A stretch of DNA of 64,000 nt from Symbiodinium natans (Eukaryota > Sar > Dinophyceae > Suessiales > Symbiodiniaceae): assembly GCA_905221605.1 (NCBI GenBank), contig CAJNDS010000535.1, positions 132,001 to 196,000 on the forward strand, read 5' to 3'. Both the position numbers and the translations under genes were made by a program. Below are positions 1 to 13,000 of this stretch, one piece after another. Within the stretch, counting starts at the first letter, position 1, and each line of letters starts with the position of its first letter. Below the pieces are notes generated by a model that searched no databases, was not told where the DNA came from, and was given only the letters and a program-made list of their open reading frames with translations.

Positions 1-2
1 CT

Positions 3-104
3 CTGGAAGATCAGAAGAGCTTGCTGGCCAAGATGGACTTGTTCGTGTGGGAGTCGGCTACGCTGAGGGAGAAGGCGGGCCTGCTTAAACAGACGGCTGG
101 ATAG
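3..104 (+). CDS. 3'-terminal exon of an upstream gene (coiled-coil-like C-terminus)
   Basis: Frame 3 is open from the window edge for 33 codons and ends in TAG at 102-104. The peptide begins LEDQKSLLAKMDL and ends LLKQTAG; it is rich in Leu, Lys and Glu with heptad-like spacing, so it is probably the end of a helical or coiled-coil protein. Third-position GC is high, as in the other exons here. The rest of the gene lies left of the window. No family could be recognised from so short a piece. After the stop there is no telomere-type tract for about 1.4 kb, unlike inside the genes. Confidence 0.55.
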   Translation: MEDQKSLLAKMDLFVWESATLREKAGLLKQTAG

Positions 105-1138
105 TGTCGTATATATGCTTGACTGCTGTGACTGATCTAGTGTTCGTGAGTCTTTGCTCGGTGCATTCTGCATGTAGCCAGTCGTTCTGGTATGCGTTTG
201 CTGCGCCCAAATTGGGTAAGAGCTTTTGACACCTGGGGCCTTGTATGCGCAGTAGCAAGGTTGGCTTGTGCTGGTGAAACGGGCTAAGCCACTGAGTGGT
301 TGTGTAGACATTCTGCTCTTGCAACACAAGTCCTCGTTCATCTTTGGTTTCTTCCCAACCGGTGTATTTGTGTTCGCTACGGTACAATGTTGCTTGGGGA
401 CGTGGTTGTGGGATGTGACCGTGTCCGACCACAAGGCCCGCGGCGCAGGGCAAATGCATTCGGTTCGTGGTTTCCGGCAGCGACGATACAATCTCAACCC
501 CTCAACCTGACTGCTTAAGTCCCAAGCCACTGACCACTGCCCCTCGGGAGGCCCGAAAACAAGACAAATCTCAAAGTGTCCAACCGCAAGGCCCACTGCG
601 GAATTAGAGTAAATGCAAGGGTGGGGTGGGGGGGTGGGCAGGGGGGGGGGGGGGTGGTTGGGGGGGTGGTCTGGGTGGGTCGGTGTGGGTTCCGGCAGCG
701 ACTGCAATCCTAACCTCTCAGCCCTGCATCTAACCCGCCGTCAGAAGCATTGGTTCCACGCAAGCAACTATTTTTATTGCCATATTCGGGTTGCTGGTGC
801 GGAAAAAGTCTTAAACTTGGGTGACCTTCCTGGGCTAGAGCCGGAGGCTCTTAAATCTGTTCGCTCCTGCAACGCTCATTGATTTTACACGTGATTGCCC
901 AGTGATCTCGTGGTTTTGTCAGGACTGTGATGTGTTGTGGAACACAAAACTCGCTCGGCGCTTGTAGAAGTAAACAATTATCTCGCTTCTGCAACACTCG
1001 CCCAGTGATTTCGTGTGATGACTGCATTTACTTTGTTTCTACAACATTGATTGTTTTCATATGCGATTGCGCAGTAATTTCATAGTTTTCTCCTGATTGT
1101 TACGTGTTGTGGGCCGCAGAGTTCCCTACACCAGCCCT

Positions 1139-1239
1139 AAGGGTCCATGTACCCATATAGTATATACTTGGGACCTAAAGCTACTAGATGGGAACCCCTT
1201 TAAGGCCCAAGCATATACTATAGAGGTACATGGACCCTT
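1139..1239. repeat. Palindromic (foldback) element, about 100 bp
   Basis: The left arm (1139-1172), starting AAGGGTCCATGTACC, is matched by an inverted right arm (1206-1239) ending GGTACATGGACCCTT. The arms are about 34 bases with a few mismatches and a loop of about 33 bases. It resembles a MITE or small introner-like element; the AAGGGTCC ends recall the elements at 25875, 33957 and 34369. Confidence 0.75.
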
Positions 1240-1730
1240 TGGGCAGGAGCTTGTATATGTTTTTTCTATTTAAGTTTACTTCGTTTCTGCGTTCCTTTGT
1301 CAATCATTAAACAAAACAACCCTGAAAGCGTCAGGCGTCAGCCACTTAGTCGCCTTACTCTATAGAGAGTCCAAAGGCTGTCCAAGGTTCAGGGTGTGGA
1401 ACAAAACATCTTGATAGAATAAGCTTTTTTCCATCGTGTTCATTCTTGCGAGAATGGGAAAGCCCCGAGAGGGCCGATGGAGAAAGCCAAAAGGTGATCC
1501 AAGAGTTTAGGGTTTAGGGTTAAGGTTTAGGGTTATTAATTTAGGGTTAGTGGGTGAAGTGAAGGTGTAGGCCTTATGGGCCCTTACCCCTGACCTCCAG
1601 AGCTCCAGAGACTTCAGTGTGGTTCCCGCCCTCATAAGTGTTTGTAGCTTGGCGACGTAAGCTTTACAGGGTCAGTAAAAGATCTTCTAGATCCGAAAGG
1701 CATCCTTAGGGCTTCGGGTTTTCCTTCTCC

Positions 1731-1950
1731 TTCCTTCTCCTTCCTTCTCCTTCCTTCTCCTTCCTTCTCCTTCCTTCTCCTTCCTTCTCCTTCCTTCTCC
1801 TTCCTTCTCCTTCCTTCTCCTTCCTTCTCCTTCCTTCTCCTTCCTTCTCCTTCCTTCTCCTTCCTTCTCCTTCCTTCTCCTTCCTTCTCCTTCTCCTTCC
1901 TTCTCCTTCCTTGTCTTTCCTTCCTTCCTCCTTCCTTTCTTCCTTCCTTA
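1731..1950. repeat. Minisatellite, 10-bp unit TTCCTTCTCC
   Basis: The unit TTCCTTCTCC repeats almost without change for about 160 bases, then decays into TTCC-rich sequence up to 1950. The 150-residue Lys/Glu/Arg-rich frame on the minus strand across it is a product of the repeat. Confidence 0.95.
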
Positions 1951-3061
1951 CAGTGTAAGTTTTTTGTACTGAAATATAGAGAAATAGGTCTTAAGAAATA
2001 GAGCAATAAAGGTGTTCCAATGGCAAAAAGAGAAATTAGAGGTTTTACGCCTAGAATATGAAAAACATAGAGGTTGATGTTCAAATCTTGAGAAAATAAC
2101 GGTTTTCCTATGAAAGCTAGAGAAAATAAAGGTTTTCATATTCAAATATTGACAAATTATAGAGGTTTCCAATTAAAATGCATAAAACTGGTGGTTTTCC
2201 TACTGAAAAAAACAGAACAAGAGCCAAACCCTCCCCAAAAAACTACCTCGAAGGAAACCCGACGCATGCCTCTCCCTATACCCTAAAACCCAAAATCCTA
2301 AACCCCCCAAACCCTAAACACGTGCTTCGGGCCTCAAAGTCGCAGGGACAGCCTGGCCAAACTCCTTGCAGACTTTCGGCTCTGAGTAGCTACCACGCCT
2401 AAGAGCTTCAGGGGCTTAGGGTTTAGGGTTTAGGGTTTAGGGTTTAGGGTTTAGGGTCAGGGGTTCTAAACGGGTTCTCAACCCTAAACCCTAAACCTGA
2501 ACCCTAAGCCAGTTTAGGGTTTAGAGTTGGGCGAGCTCAAGCCACCCTGAACCCGTACGCCCTCAACAGCCGAAGCCAAAGTCCTGAAGAAACGCCCAAC
2601 TGTGGTTTAGGGTTTAGGGTTTAGGGTTTAGGCCTTAAACCCTTAAGCCCTTGAACCCTTGAACCCTTCAACCCTCAAACCCTCAAACCCTCAAATCCTC
2701 AAACCCTCACACCCTCACCTCTCAGAGTCCTTCACCCTGCCTTTGCCCCCTCTAACGTCGGGCCGCCCCTGCATGAGTTGAAGGCAAGTCTCGGGCAGCT
2801 TGGGGTCCAAGACTCTGGGTTTGGGGTTTGGGGTTCAGGGCGCGCCAAATTCCTAAATCCCCTGGCCTCAGCCCTAAACCCTGGGTCCCAATCGTGGATA
2901 CACGACCCGAACCCTAAGCTTATGTTTAGCATCATATACCCGAATGTTCATAAACCCTGTATACTTTAACCCTCCCTTAATCCGAAGGCTCAAATTCAAA
3001 ACCCAAGCCCTAAACCCTAAGCCGCCTCAGCCCTAGACCCGTAGCCCTTGGCCGTAAAGGC

Positions 3062-3094
3062 ATGGCTGATGAGGCTGAGTTGACCGAGAAGGAG
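3062..3094 (+). CDS. Coiled-coil gene, first exon (start codon)
   Basis: ATG with a good context opens MADEAELTEKE; the donor is not resolved. The next exon begins in phase 0 with ENLFLADAS, which continues the acidic helical character. AAAG lies just upstream and could serve as a trans-splice acceptor. Confidence 0.5.
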
Positions 3095-6000
3095 CGGGGT
3101 TTTCCAGTTTCGATCTATAGGCGCCTAAATCTACAGAAAACGCGCGCTCCCCGAGCGTGTACACTGCTACACAGACTAAGCCCTCAGCCCGTAACCGAAG
3201 CACCCTGGCCCCGCACTTGCACGAAGTCCCTGACCTATATGCCCTGCAAGCCCCACACGTTTACCCTACTGTAGTGCCTAAAACCCCAAACCTTGTAGAC
3301 TCTAAACTCCAGAGCCTAAACTCTACACCCTCAGCCTGTCAGGAGAACCTCTTCCTGGCGGACGCGTCGGCGCTGCTGGCGCAGAGGAGTCCCAAGGAGG
3401 AGTCCCCAAGCCCACGCCGAGACGAGGACCGGTGGAGGGTTTAGGGCTTAGGGCTTAGGGTTTAGGGTTTAGGGTTTAGGGTTTAGAGCCTCTGGTAGGG
3501 GCAGAAGCTTTTCACCTTTAAGCCGCAGCTCTGCTACAAGAAGGGGGGGGGGGGGGGGGCGCATGAGGGTTGAGAGTTAGGGGCTTAGGTTTTCGGCGTT
3601 ATGTTTGTAGGGATATGAAGCAGGGTTTATATTTCTGTTTTCGGTGAGTGTATGTCAGGCTCCTTTTTAATATTGGTGAGTGTATATTCCTGGTGTCCTT
3701 TTGGGGGTACAAGAAATATGTGCCCTACTTCATATGGCGTTGAGGATGAGTTTATGTAAGGTTTAAGCACGTTGCATGGGACCTTGGTTTGATAAACAAA
3801 AACAGCTTCTCCCGAGTTCGAATGCCCGTTGGCCACAATTCCGGGGTGTATCCCTAGACCCCAAGCCCTAAACCCTGGGTTTAGGGTTTGGGGGTTAGGG
3901 TTTAAGCCTAAACTCTAATCGGCTACTCGGGCTGGTTAGATAGCAAACGAGGGCGACGACGGGCACTGGTGTTCTCCGCAGGAAGCAAAGCCCTCTTCCA
4001 TATAGGCCCTAAACCCTAAACCTTAAACCCGAAACCTCGAGCCCTAACTCGAGAGGGCTCTAACAGAGGTAGGTTGAGGCAATTTCTAGCTTGGGGCCCA
4101 AAACCCTTAAGCCCCAACACTCTAAGACCCTAAACCCTCGCACCCTTAAACTTCAAAACCCTTAAGCCGTCAAACCCTTACACCGTCAAACCCCTAAAAC
4201 CTGAAACCCTCAACTCTCACACCCAAACCCCCCAAAACCCCCAAACCCTAAACCCCAAACCCTAGCCCCTTAACCCCAAACCCTAAACCCTAGACCTCAA
4301 ACCCTAAACCCCAAACCCTAAACAAGGCAGATCCTGCCCCCCGCGAGGAAGATGACAAGGACCTTCGGCGGTGCCTTGGCGTTTCTCTTAAGAGCTCGTA
4401 GCCCTAACCCTAAACCATAAACTCTAAGCCCCAAACCCTAAACCCTAAAAACCCCAAAAAACCCAAAAACCCTAAAAACCCTGAAAACCCTAAACCCTAA
4501 AACCCTAAAACACTAAACCCTAAACTCTTTAGGAGGCTCCGGGAGCTTAGGGGTTCAGAGGGCTTAGGGCTAAGGGGCTGTTAGGAGCTCAGGCAGTTTA
4601 GGGGGTCTTGGAAGCTTGTGAACTAGGGAGTTGAGCCCAACATACCGTAAGTACCCGCACGCAATTTCAATATTGCTTTTTTGGCGCGAGTCAGATTCAA
4701 AAGTTTACGAACCCTAAACCCTAGCCCTAAACCCTAAACCCTAAACCCTATACTAAACCCTAAAGCCTAAACCCTAAACCCGAAACCCGAAACCCGAAAC
4801 CCTAAACCCTAAACCCTAAACCCTAAAACCTAAACCCTAAACCCTAAACCCTAAACCCTAAACCCTAAACCCTAAACCCTAAACCCTAAACCCTAAACCC
4901 TAAACCCTAAACCCTAAACCCGAAACGAGGCGCCAGCAGTCGATGAGCTTCCTTGCCTGGCAGAAGAGCACGGGACTTGGGCCTCAAGAGTTGAGGGTCC
5001 GTAGGGTTTAGGGTTTAGGGTTTAGGGTTTAGGGTTTAGGGTTTAGGGTTTAGGGTTTAGGGTTTAGGGTTTAGGGTTTAGGGTTTAGGGTTTAGGGTTT
5101 AGGGTTTAGGGTTTAGGTCGGGCTGAGGGCTGATTAAGGTCTACAGAGTAAACGGTTATGGGTTCTTTGCAAACCCTGAACCCCAAACCCTGAACCCTAC
5201 ACATTCAGGGTTTAATGGTTAGAGTTTACCCTAAACCCTAAACCTGAAACTCTAAACCGAAGCCCTTAGCCCTAAACCCGGGTCCGTCCTCACTTTGCGT
5301 CGATGAAGTTGTGGCTAGGGCAAGTCGCTAGCGTACCACTTTTGAAGAGCTGCCTTCCCTTTTGACTGGTATGGACTAGCCCTAACACCCAAGAACCTTA
5401 TGCCGTAAACCCTAGGTTAAACCCTAAACCCCCTAAACCTCTACAAACCCAAACACCCGAAGCCCCCTCAACCAAAACCCTAAGACCCTAAACTCTGTTA
5501 TCAGCCCTAAAAGCCACTAACTACCCCCAAAACCCTGCAAGCTCCAAACCCTAATTACCCCGAAGACCCAAAGCCCCTAAGAACCTAAACCCTGCAAGCC
5601 CCGCTTGCCGAAAACCCTAAACCCGAAACCCTAAACCCTAAACCCTAAGCCCTAAGCCCTGAGCCCTAAACCCTAAACCCTAAACCCTAAACCCGAAACC
5701 CGAAACCCCAAACCCCAAACCCTAAACCCTAAACCCTAAACCCTAAGCCCTAAGCCCTAAACCCTGTCCGGCCCTAAGCCCCAGAGGCCAGTTGACACAA
5801 AACCTCCGCCGGCGCAGCGAGCAGACGCTCGTAGCCGCGGCCGATCTCCGCAGCTCGGCTCAGGGTTTAGGGTTTAGGGTTTAGGGTTTAGGGTTCAGGG
5901 TTCAGGGTTTAGGGCTCAGGGTTCAGGGTTCAGGGTTTTGGGTTTAGGGTTTAGGGTTTAAGGTTCAGGGTTTAGGGTGTATTGAATTTAAACTGATAAA

Positions 6001-6967
6001 GGTTCAAGTCCGGGGAAGTTTCGGGGGTGTCGGGGAGCTTAACCCTAACCCCTAAACCCTGGAAACTTGAACCCCCATCCCAAGCCCCTCAAAACCTACA
6101 ACCCGCTAAGCCCCACACCCTAGCAAAAACCCTCAACCCTATCCCCTGAGGAGGTTTAAGGGTGTAGGGTTTGGGGTTTAGGGTAAACCCTAAACCTCAA
6201 CAGCCCTGAAACCCTAAAGCCCAGTCCCATCTAAACACCTTAACCCTTTCTCCCTGAACTACCAGGTACTGCTTGAGGAACCCCACAAAGTAGTCCCTAA
6301 AACGCAAAAGACGTCCCGGGGCCCCCCGGACGCAAGAATTGACAATTGTTGAAGGGTTTTGTGGCATTTCCCAAAATGCGTTCTTGTGATTGGATGAACT
6401 TGAAAACTAACATATTCCCCCAAGACTATGGGATCCAAAGGGTGGGTGGGTAGATATTCAGCTTAACTACCGAATACTTGAACTTGAGATGCTGAACCCG
6501 AAGCCCTAAATCCTAAACCCTAAACCCTGAACCCCAAACCCTAAACCCCAAACCCTGAACCCCAAACCCTAAACCCCAAACCCTAAACCCTAAACCCTAA
6601 ACCCAGGGGAGCTCAGCGCAGCCGTGCGCCGCGACGCGGCGACGGCCTCTGAGGAGGAGCAGGCCCTCAGCCTGGCCGAGGAGGCGCGTTTAGGGTTTAG
6701 GGTTTAGGGTTTAGGGTTTAGGGCGTCTCGCCGCGCCGCGGCAGTAGATGTCATGCGGAGATGGCGCCCCAACACACCCAGGAGGTGTGAGGGGGCGGCA
6801 TATGTCGCGGCGGCGTATATTGAAGTTGGAGCCACCACAACCAGAAAGGTTGGGTTGTTTTTTTTTCCCACCCCCTGCTTACGCAGGCATCCACCCAACT
6901 TTTCTCCTTTTAGGGTTTCGGGCTGACGCCCTAAATTCCCACTTCCCATCCCCATCCTCTGAAAGGG

Positions 6968-7063
<96 letters not shown>

Positions 7064-10000
7064 CAAAAACGGGCAGTGAGCAATCGCCCAGGCTGACCTG
7101 CCTTGCGGCCCCTCTGGTCCCTGGACACGCTCCGACAGTGGCCCGGCACCAGGGGGCTCCGGAGGGGGGCGGTAGGGGGGGCCCGGACGACGTGCACAAG
7201 CCATTTTTGGAACAGGTCACCAGGAGAAGGGTTTCTTAACAATACTTGAGAATCGGAGAAGGGGGGCGGGGTACCCCAGGCGGGGTACTGCACCGGCACT
7301 GGAGGTGCAGCTCACGCTCAACACAACTCTTTAGGCTTGCACAGGAAGTCCAAGCGATGGTGTTAATCGCTGTCGGGTGATTTCTGGGTCCAGGCACCCT
7401 AGAGAAGGGTGGGTATGGCCTAAAGTTCTGCAGAAAGTTTAGGGTTTAGGGTTTAGGGGTATTGTTAGCAATTCCTTGTTGAAGGGCTTACAGCACGGGA
7501 GGGGGTGTTAAGGGCTCGAGAGTTCTAGGGTTTTGGTTCCAGGGTTAAGGGTTTAACAGGTTCAGGGTGAAAGGGGTTGAGGGTTTGAGGGACCCAGAAA
7601 ATTGTCATATAATCACACTGGTATGTCATAGTCAGAAGAAAAGCCTAAACCCTAAACCCTGAACTATCTAGGGAGGGGAAGGGTTCTGGAGGGTTCCGAA
7701 TGAATTGAGGGAAGGGTTCAAAAGCTTTTAACCTGAAGGGCCCTAACCTCGAATCCTCCGCCCTAAAACACCCTACAGCCCCAAGCCTCAACACTAAACT
7801 TTACAAAGCCCCAAGCCCTAAATCCCATAAGCGTTGAAGCCCTAAACCTTGCAGCCCTAACTCCTACAGCCTTAAACCCTAAAACCTAAACCTTAAAGCC
7901 CTAAGCCCTAAGCCCTAAACCCTAAACCCTAAACCTTAAACCCTAAACCTGAACCCTGCACCCCCGAGGTGCACCAAGACTAGGGCACCGAGTGTAGGGT
8001 TTAGGGTTTTAAGGGGTTTAAGGTTTTTAAGGGTTTGGGTTTAGGGTTTAGGGTGTGGGGTTTCTTTCTGCTTCAGTCTTGCGTTGCCTTAAACCCTAAC
8101 ATTGCAACCCTAGCACTTAAAACCCTGAAATCCTGAAAACCTCATCCCACACTCATATCCTAAACCCTAAAACCCTAAACCTCAACCCTTGAACCCTGAA
8201 CCCCTAAAGCCCTAAAACCCGAACAGCCTGAACACCCTAAACCCTAAACCCTAAACCCCTCAAGCCCTAAAACCGTCAAACCCCTACAACCTAAACCCCT
8301 AAACCCCTAACCCCTAACCCCTAAACCCTAAACCCTAAACCCTAAACCCTAAACCCTAAACCCTAAACCCTAAACCCTAAACCCTAAACCCCTAAACCCT
8401 AAACCCCTACATCCAAAACCCTCTGCCATGAGCTTGGTCTCCCCAGGAGCTGGCGGCAGCGAGGGCTCAATGCCTGCACGACATCCAGAAGTTGCCTTGG
8501 CGAAGCTAAGGTTAAGGGTGTTTCGGGTTTAGGGGTTTAGGGTTTGGGGTTTAGGGTTTAGGGTTTGGGGTTTAGGGTTTGGGGTTTAGGGTTTCGGGTT
8601 TAGGGTTTAGGGTCTGGGGTTTAGGGTTTGCGGTTTAGGGTTTGGGCTTTAGGGTTTCGGGTTTAGGGTTTGGGGTTGGGGGTTTATGGTTTGGTGTTTA
8701 GGGTTTAGGGTTTGGGGTTGGGGGTTTAGGGTTTAGGGTTTAGGGTTTGGGGTTGCAGGTTTAGGGTTTCGGGTTTGGGGTTGGGGGTTTAGGGTTTGGG
8801 GTTTTGGGCTTAGGGTTTGGGGTTTGGGGTTTGGGGTTTGGGGTTTAGGGATGTTGGGTTTAGGGATGTGGGGTTTAGGGCTTCAGGTTTTGGGCTTCAG
8901 GGTTCGTCATACGGATTTGGTAGAGTTCAGGTTTTCAGGGTTTAACCCTAAATCCTAAACCCTAATTAGTACTTCCCATTCTTCTGGGGTCGAGTTGGCG
9001 ACACCGAAGTTTACGTTCCGGTTGTTCATGAAGAGTTAGGGTTTAGGGTTTATTGTTTAGTCGTTAGGGCTGTTTACGAAAATCGGGACCCTTCATATAG
9101 ACCCCAAGCAGTAGGATTCCCTTAAAAGAAAAGATTTTGAAGAAGATACCCCCTAATCTCGGAAAACCCCATTTAGGTGTCTGGGGGTTCCAGCCACGGA
9201 GCCGTACCGCTGTGCTTCGGACGAGATGCGGTTTAGGGTTTAGGGTTTAGGGTTTAGGGTTTAGGGTTTAGGGTTTAGGGTTTAGGGTTTAGGCTTAGGG
9301 TTCAGGGTTGACGGTCGCAGGAGCGGCAAAGGTCAGCAACGCACGACATGAGGACCCTTGCCGAGCCGTATGCGAGTGTCGTCCTGCTTCTTGTGTCGTC
9401 CTGCTTCTTGTGACCTGTGTGGTCTCCGCGCCTTGCGCACTCAAGCCCTAAACCCAAACCCTAAACCCTAAACCCTAAACCCTAAACCCTAAACCCTGAA
9501 ACCTGAACCCTGAACCCTGAACCCTAAACCCTAAACCCTAAACCCTAAAAACCCTAAACCCTAAACCCAAAAGCATGCAAGGAAGGGCTGGCAGCAGTAA
9601 GCACAGACCCTTCGCGCTCGAGGCTGGCTCGAAGTCAGTTGGAGGTCTGCGCCCTTGGCCCTGACACCGCAAACCCTAAAACCCTAAAACCCTAAACCCT
9701 AAACCCTAAACTAAAAACCGTATACACCCTATCAAACCCTATAAACCCTATCAAGCCCTATAAACCCTATAAACCCTATAAACCCTAAACCCAAAAAACT
9801 CTAAACCCTAAACCCTAAACCCTAAACCCTAAACTCCAAGAAGCATCCCCGAGGCTATGGGACTCCCTCGATGCCCGCGAGCGGCAGTTGGAGCAAGAGG
9901 CTGAGGAGGCCAGGTTCAGGGTTTAGGGTTTAGGGTTTAGGGTTCAGGGTTCAGGGTTTAGGGTTTAGGGTTTAGGGTTTAGGGTTTAGGGTTTAGGGTT

Positions 10001-13000
10001 TAGGGTTTAGGGTTTAGGTGTGTTTTGTTTTGGTGATTTGGGGGTTTGTGGGTGAGTTTAGAGTTTTCAGGGTATGTGTAAAGGCGCCCCTAAACCCTAA
10101 ACCCTAAACAACACCCTATAAACCATAAGCTTCAGGGACTTTTCCGAAGGTTGGAACCATGGGCACTTTGTATGGTCCCAAAGCCTGGTTTAGACTCTAC
10201 CCTATACCCTAGCCCTAAACCCTAAACCCTAAACCCTAAACCCTAAACCCCCTCAGGCTCTACGCACTGCCACCGCAGCGCGGCGCGATGCGGAGGCCCT
10301 GGCAGGAGCTGGGCTTCCCGGCCGCAAGGTCGTGCCACCATAGTCTTGGGATGTTAGGGTTTAGGGTTAGGGTTTAGGGTTTAGGGTTTAGGGTTTAGGG
10401 TTTGGGGTTTGGGTTTTAGGGTTTGGGGTTTATGGTCCATAGGCGTTTCAGGGTTTAGGGTTAAGCGTCGAACAGCTGCGCTTTCTGGAATGTCGTGTCT
10501 GCTCCGGGTCACCCTAAACCCTAAACCCTAGACCTTAAACCCTAATCCCTAAACCCTAGACCCTATACCTCCTGGAAGAGGCTGGTTTCATCCAGTGATT
10601 ACAGGGCGGCCAAATGTGTATGGCCAGCCCTGGGAACTTTTTTCATCTCACGAAGGCTGGAGTTTCTGGAGTTTAGGGTTTTGGGATTAGTGTGTAGGGT
10701 TTAGGGTTTAGGGTTTAGGCTTAGGGTTTAGGGTTTTGGGGACTTCAAGCGCCACTCAGAAAGGTTTCTGGAACTTGGCGTCTTGTGTTTTCCTCAACCC
10801 TAACCTCCACCCGCAACCCTAAACCCTCGACCGAGCTCTGAGCCTTGTGGGGTGTCCTTTCGGATTTCTAGTTTGTAGTGTTTATAGTTCTGGGTTTTTC
10901 TAGGGAATTTGTGGAGGGTTCATATAGGGTTTTCTGGTTATAAGGCTACTAGGGTTTATAGTTTATAGCACCCGCAATTGTAGTGAACCGACTCGGCAGT
11001 ACCCTAACTCTAAGCCCTAAACCAAATAGACCCTATGTACCCTATGAATCCGAAAAGCCCTGAAACCGTATAAGCCCAAAAGCCCCATACACGCCACAGA
11101 CCCTACGATCCCAAAGTATAGCGCAACCACAAAGCCCAAATCCCCAAAAGCCCTATACCTTAAGCCTTTCGGGGACATCCGACACAGTAGGGACAAGCTC
11201 TGAACCACCATCTTTTGTTCAGGGTTTACAGGGTTTCACCTTAAACACTAAACCCTAAACCCTAAACCCTAAACCCTAAACCCTAAACCCTAAACCCTAA
11301 ACCCTAAACCCTAACCCTAAACCCTAGACCCTAAACCCTAAACCCTAAACCCTATATAAACCCTAAACCCTGACCCTAAACCCTAAACCCTAAACCCTAC
11401 ATGGGTTTAGGGTGTAGGGTTCAGGGTGTCCTGAACCCTATGACCAGACGACGACGTCCCCGTGAGTCCAGAACTGCGAGCCTGCTAAGGAACCTCTCCC
11501 AGGCAGTTTGCGATCAGGCGTGGTTTAGGGTTTAGGGTTTAGGGTTTAGGGTTTAGGGTTCCCAAAGTCGACGGAAGACTGGGGCGTTGGGGTGCAGGGT
11601 TTAGAGCTTAGGGCTCAGGGAATTCTAAACCCTTTCGCCCCAACTGCCAACCCCAAAGCCTGAACACCTGGGTTTAGGGTTTAGGGTTCAGATTCAGGGT
11701 TTAGGGTTCAGGGTTCAAGGTTTAGGGTTTAGGGTTTAGGGTTTTAGGGTTTAAGGCTTACGGTTGGCATAGTCTGGAAAGCCCGAAGCCACGAGTGCCT
11801 CGGTCGCATCAGTTCTCATCACCTGATCCCATGGTTCAGGGTTCCCCCAAAGTTTCCCCCCGGGTTTAGGGTTTAGAGTTTTGGGTTTAGGATTTAAACT
11901 CTACACCCGAAACCCTAAGCCCGATGAGGGTGTTGAGCCGATACACCCCTACATCCCACAACCCCTAAACCGTCACTCCCTCCACACTCCGAGCAGGCTG
12001 CTAACACCACTTGGGTGTTCTGCTGAGCTTCAAGCAGACACTGGCTTGCATCACTTCCGATCACCAAGATACCAAGGCACAAAACCAGAAACGAGTTCCG
12101 CTCAAACGAGTTTCGAGAAAACGAACAAACGAAGGTTCTTCCTGCTCAAAAACAGGTTCTCACCAAGCCAAAACAAAGCTGCACTGCCTGACGCCTCGTA
12201 CCTTGCTTCACACATTATAATCACACGTACTGGCATAGAATGCAATGGACTCAAAGTTAAGTGTCATGCTGATGTTGTTGGCATGTTGCTCCTTGGCAGA
12301 AGCAAAACTTCCACTTGGTCGGCGTCGAGGTGGGGCTGCACGGACATGGAGAAGGACGAGGTACTCGAGGATCCTGTCAGATGCTGATAAGAAGTTTGAG
12401 TAAATTCGGGTGGTGGAGAAGCACCACAAGTTCCCCACCCTGAACAAGTACCTCTTCAAGCAGTCGAAGGGCATCGTCGACACACAAGAGGCGAACAACA
12501 AGAAAGTGAAAGCTGGGCCAATTTGAAGAAGGGAAATCACCCATTGAGGTATGTTGTAATGATGCCTAGCCCTAAACCGTAAGCCCTCAGCCCGAATCCC
12601 TAAACCGCAAAACCCTCAACCCTAATCCCTAAAACCTGAACCCTAAACCCTCGTGCAGGGTATAGGGTTTAAACGTTTGTGGCACTGTCGCTTGTAAGAG
12701 GCTTCGACCGCGCTGTTGACTCCTCCCCCCTTTTGTCAACAAACACAGAACCGGTGCAATGCCAGCAATGAACGCACGATTTGGTTCATCGACTGTTCTC
12801 TTTATTCATGATTTTGTGTATTCATTATGTGTAAATTTCGCATATTGCTTCTTACCTTTCCCATGTTATATAAAAAGGCGAAATAAGCCAAACCTTCTTC
12901 ATTTCATCATCAATAAACTAAACTTCGTTTCAAGGGGTCATTCTTCTATTTTGAAATATACTGGCACAAGAATAGCATGACGAGCTTGGTATTTGTCAAC

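Larger units (their letters stand above)
105..3061. other. Intergenic stretch before the coiled-coil gene
   Basis: No convincing exon was found. It holds a G-rich patch (613-670), a 100-bp palindromic element (1139-1239), scattered TTTAGGG repeats from 1507, a 10-bp minisatellite (1731-1950), and blocks of CCCTAAA and TTTAGGG repeats between 2280 and 3030. The open frames in it are short, low in complexity or run through repeat. Confidence 0.6.

Noticed and set aside
1632-2084. 150-codon Lys/Arg/Glu-rich minus-strand frame
   Set aside because: Translation of the TTCCTTCTCC minisatellite.
6704-7239. Glycine-rich and proline-rich frames of 110-166 codons
   Set aside because: Produced by the 92-base G run; the flanks have no splice or coding support.
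7080-7300. Coding exon around 7080-7300
   Set aside because: Open frames are GC-driven, no AG|G-bounded segment agrees in phase with neighbours, and it lies next to the poly-G run like parts of the dispersed element.
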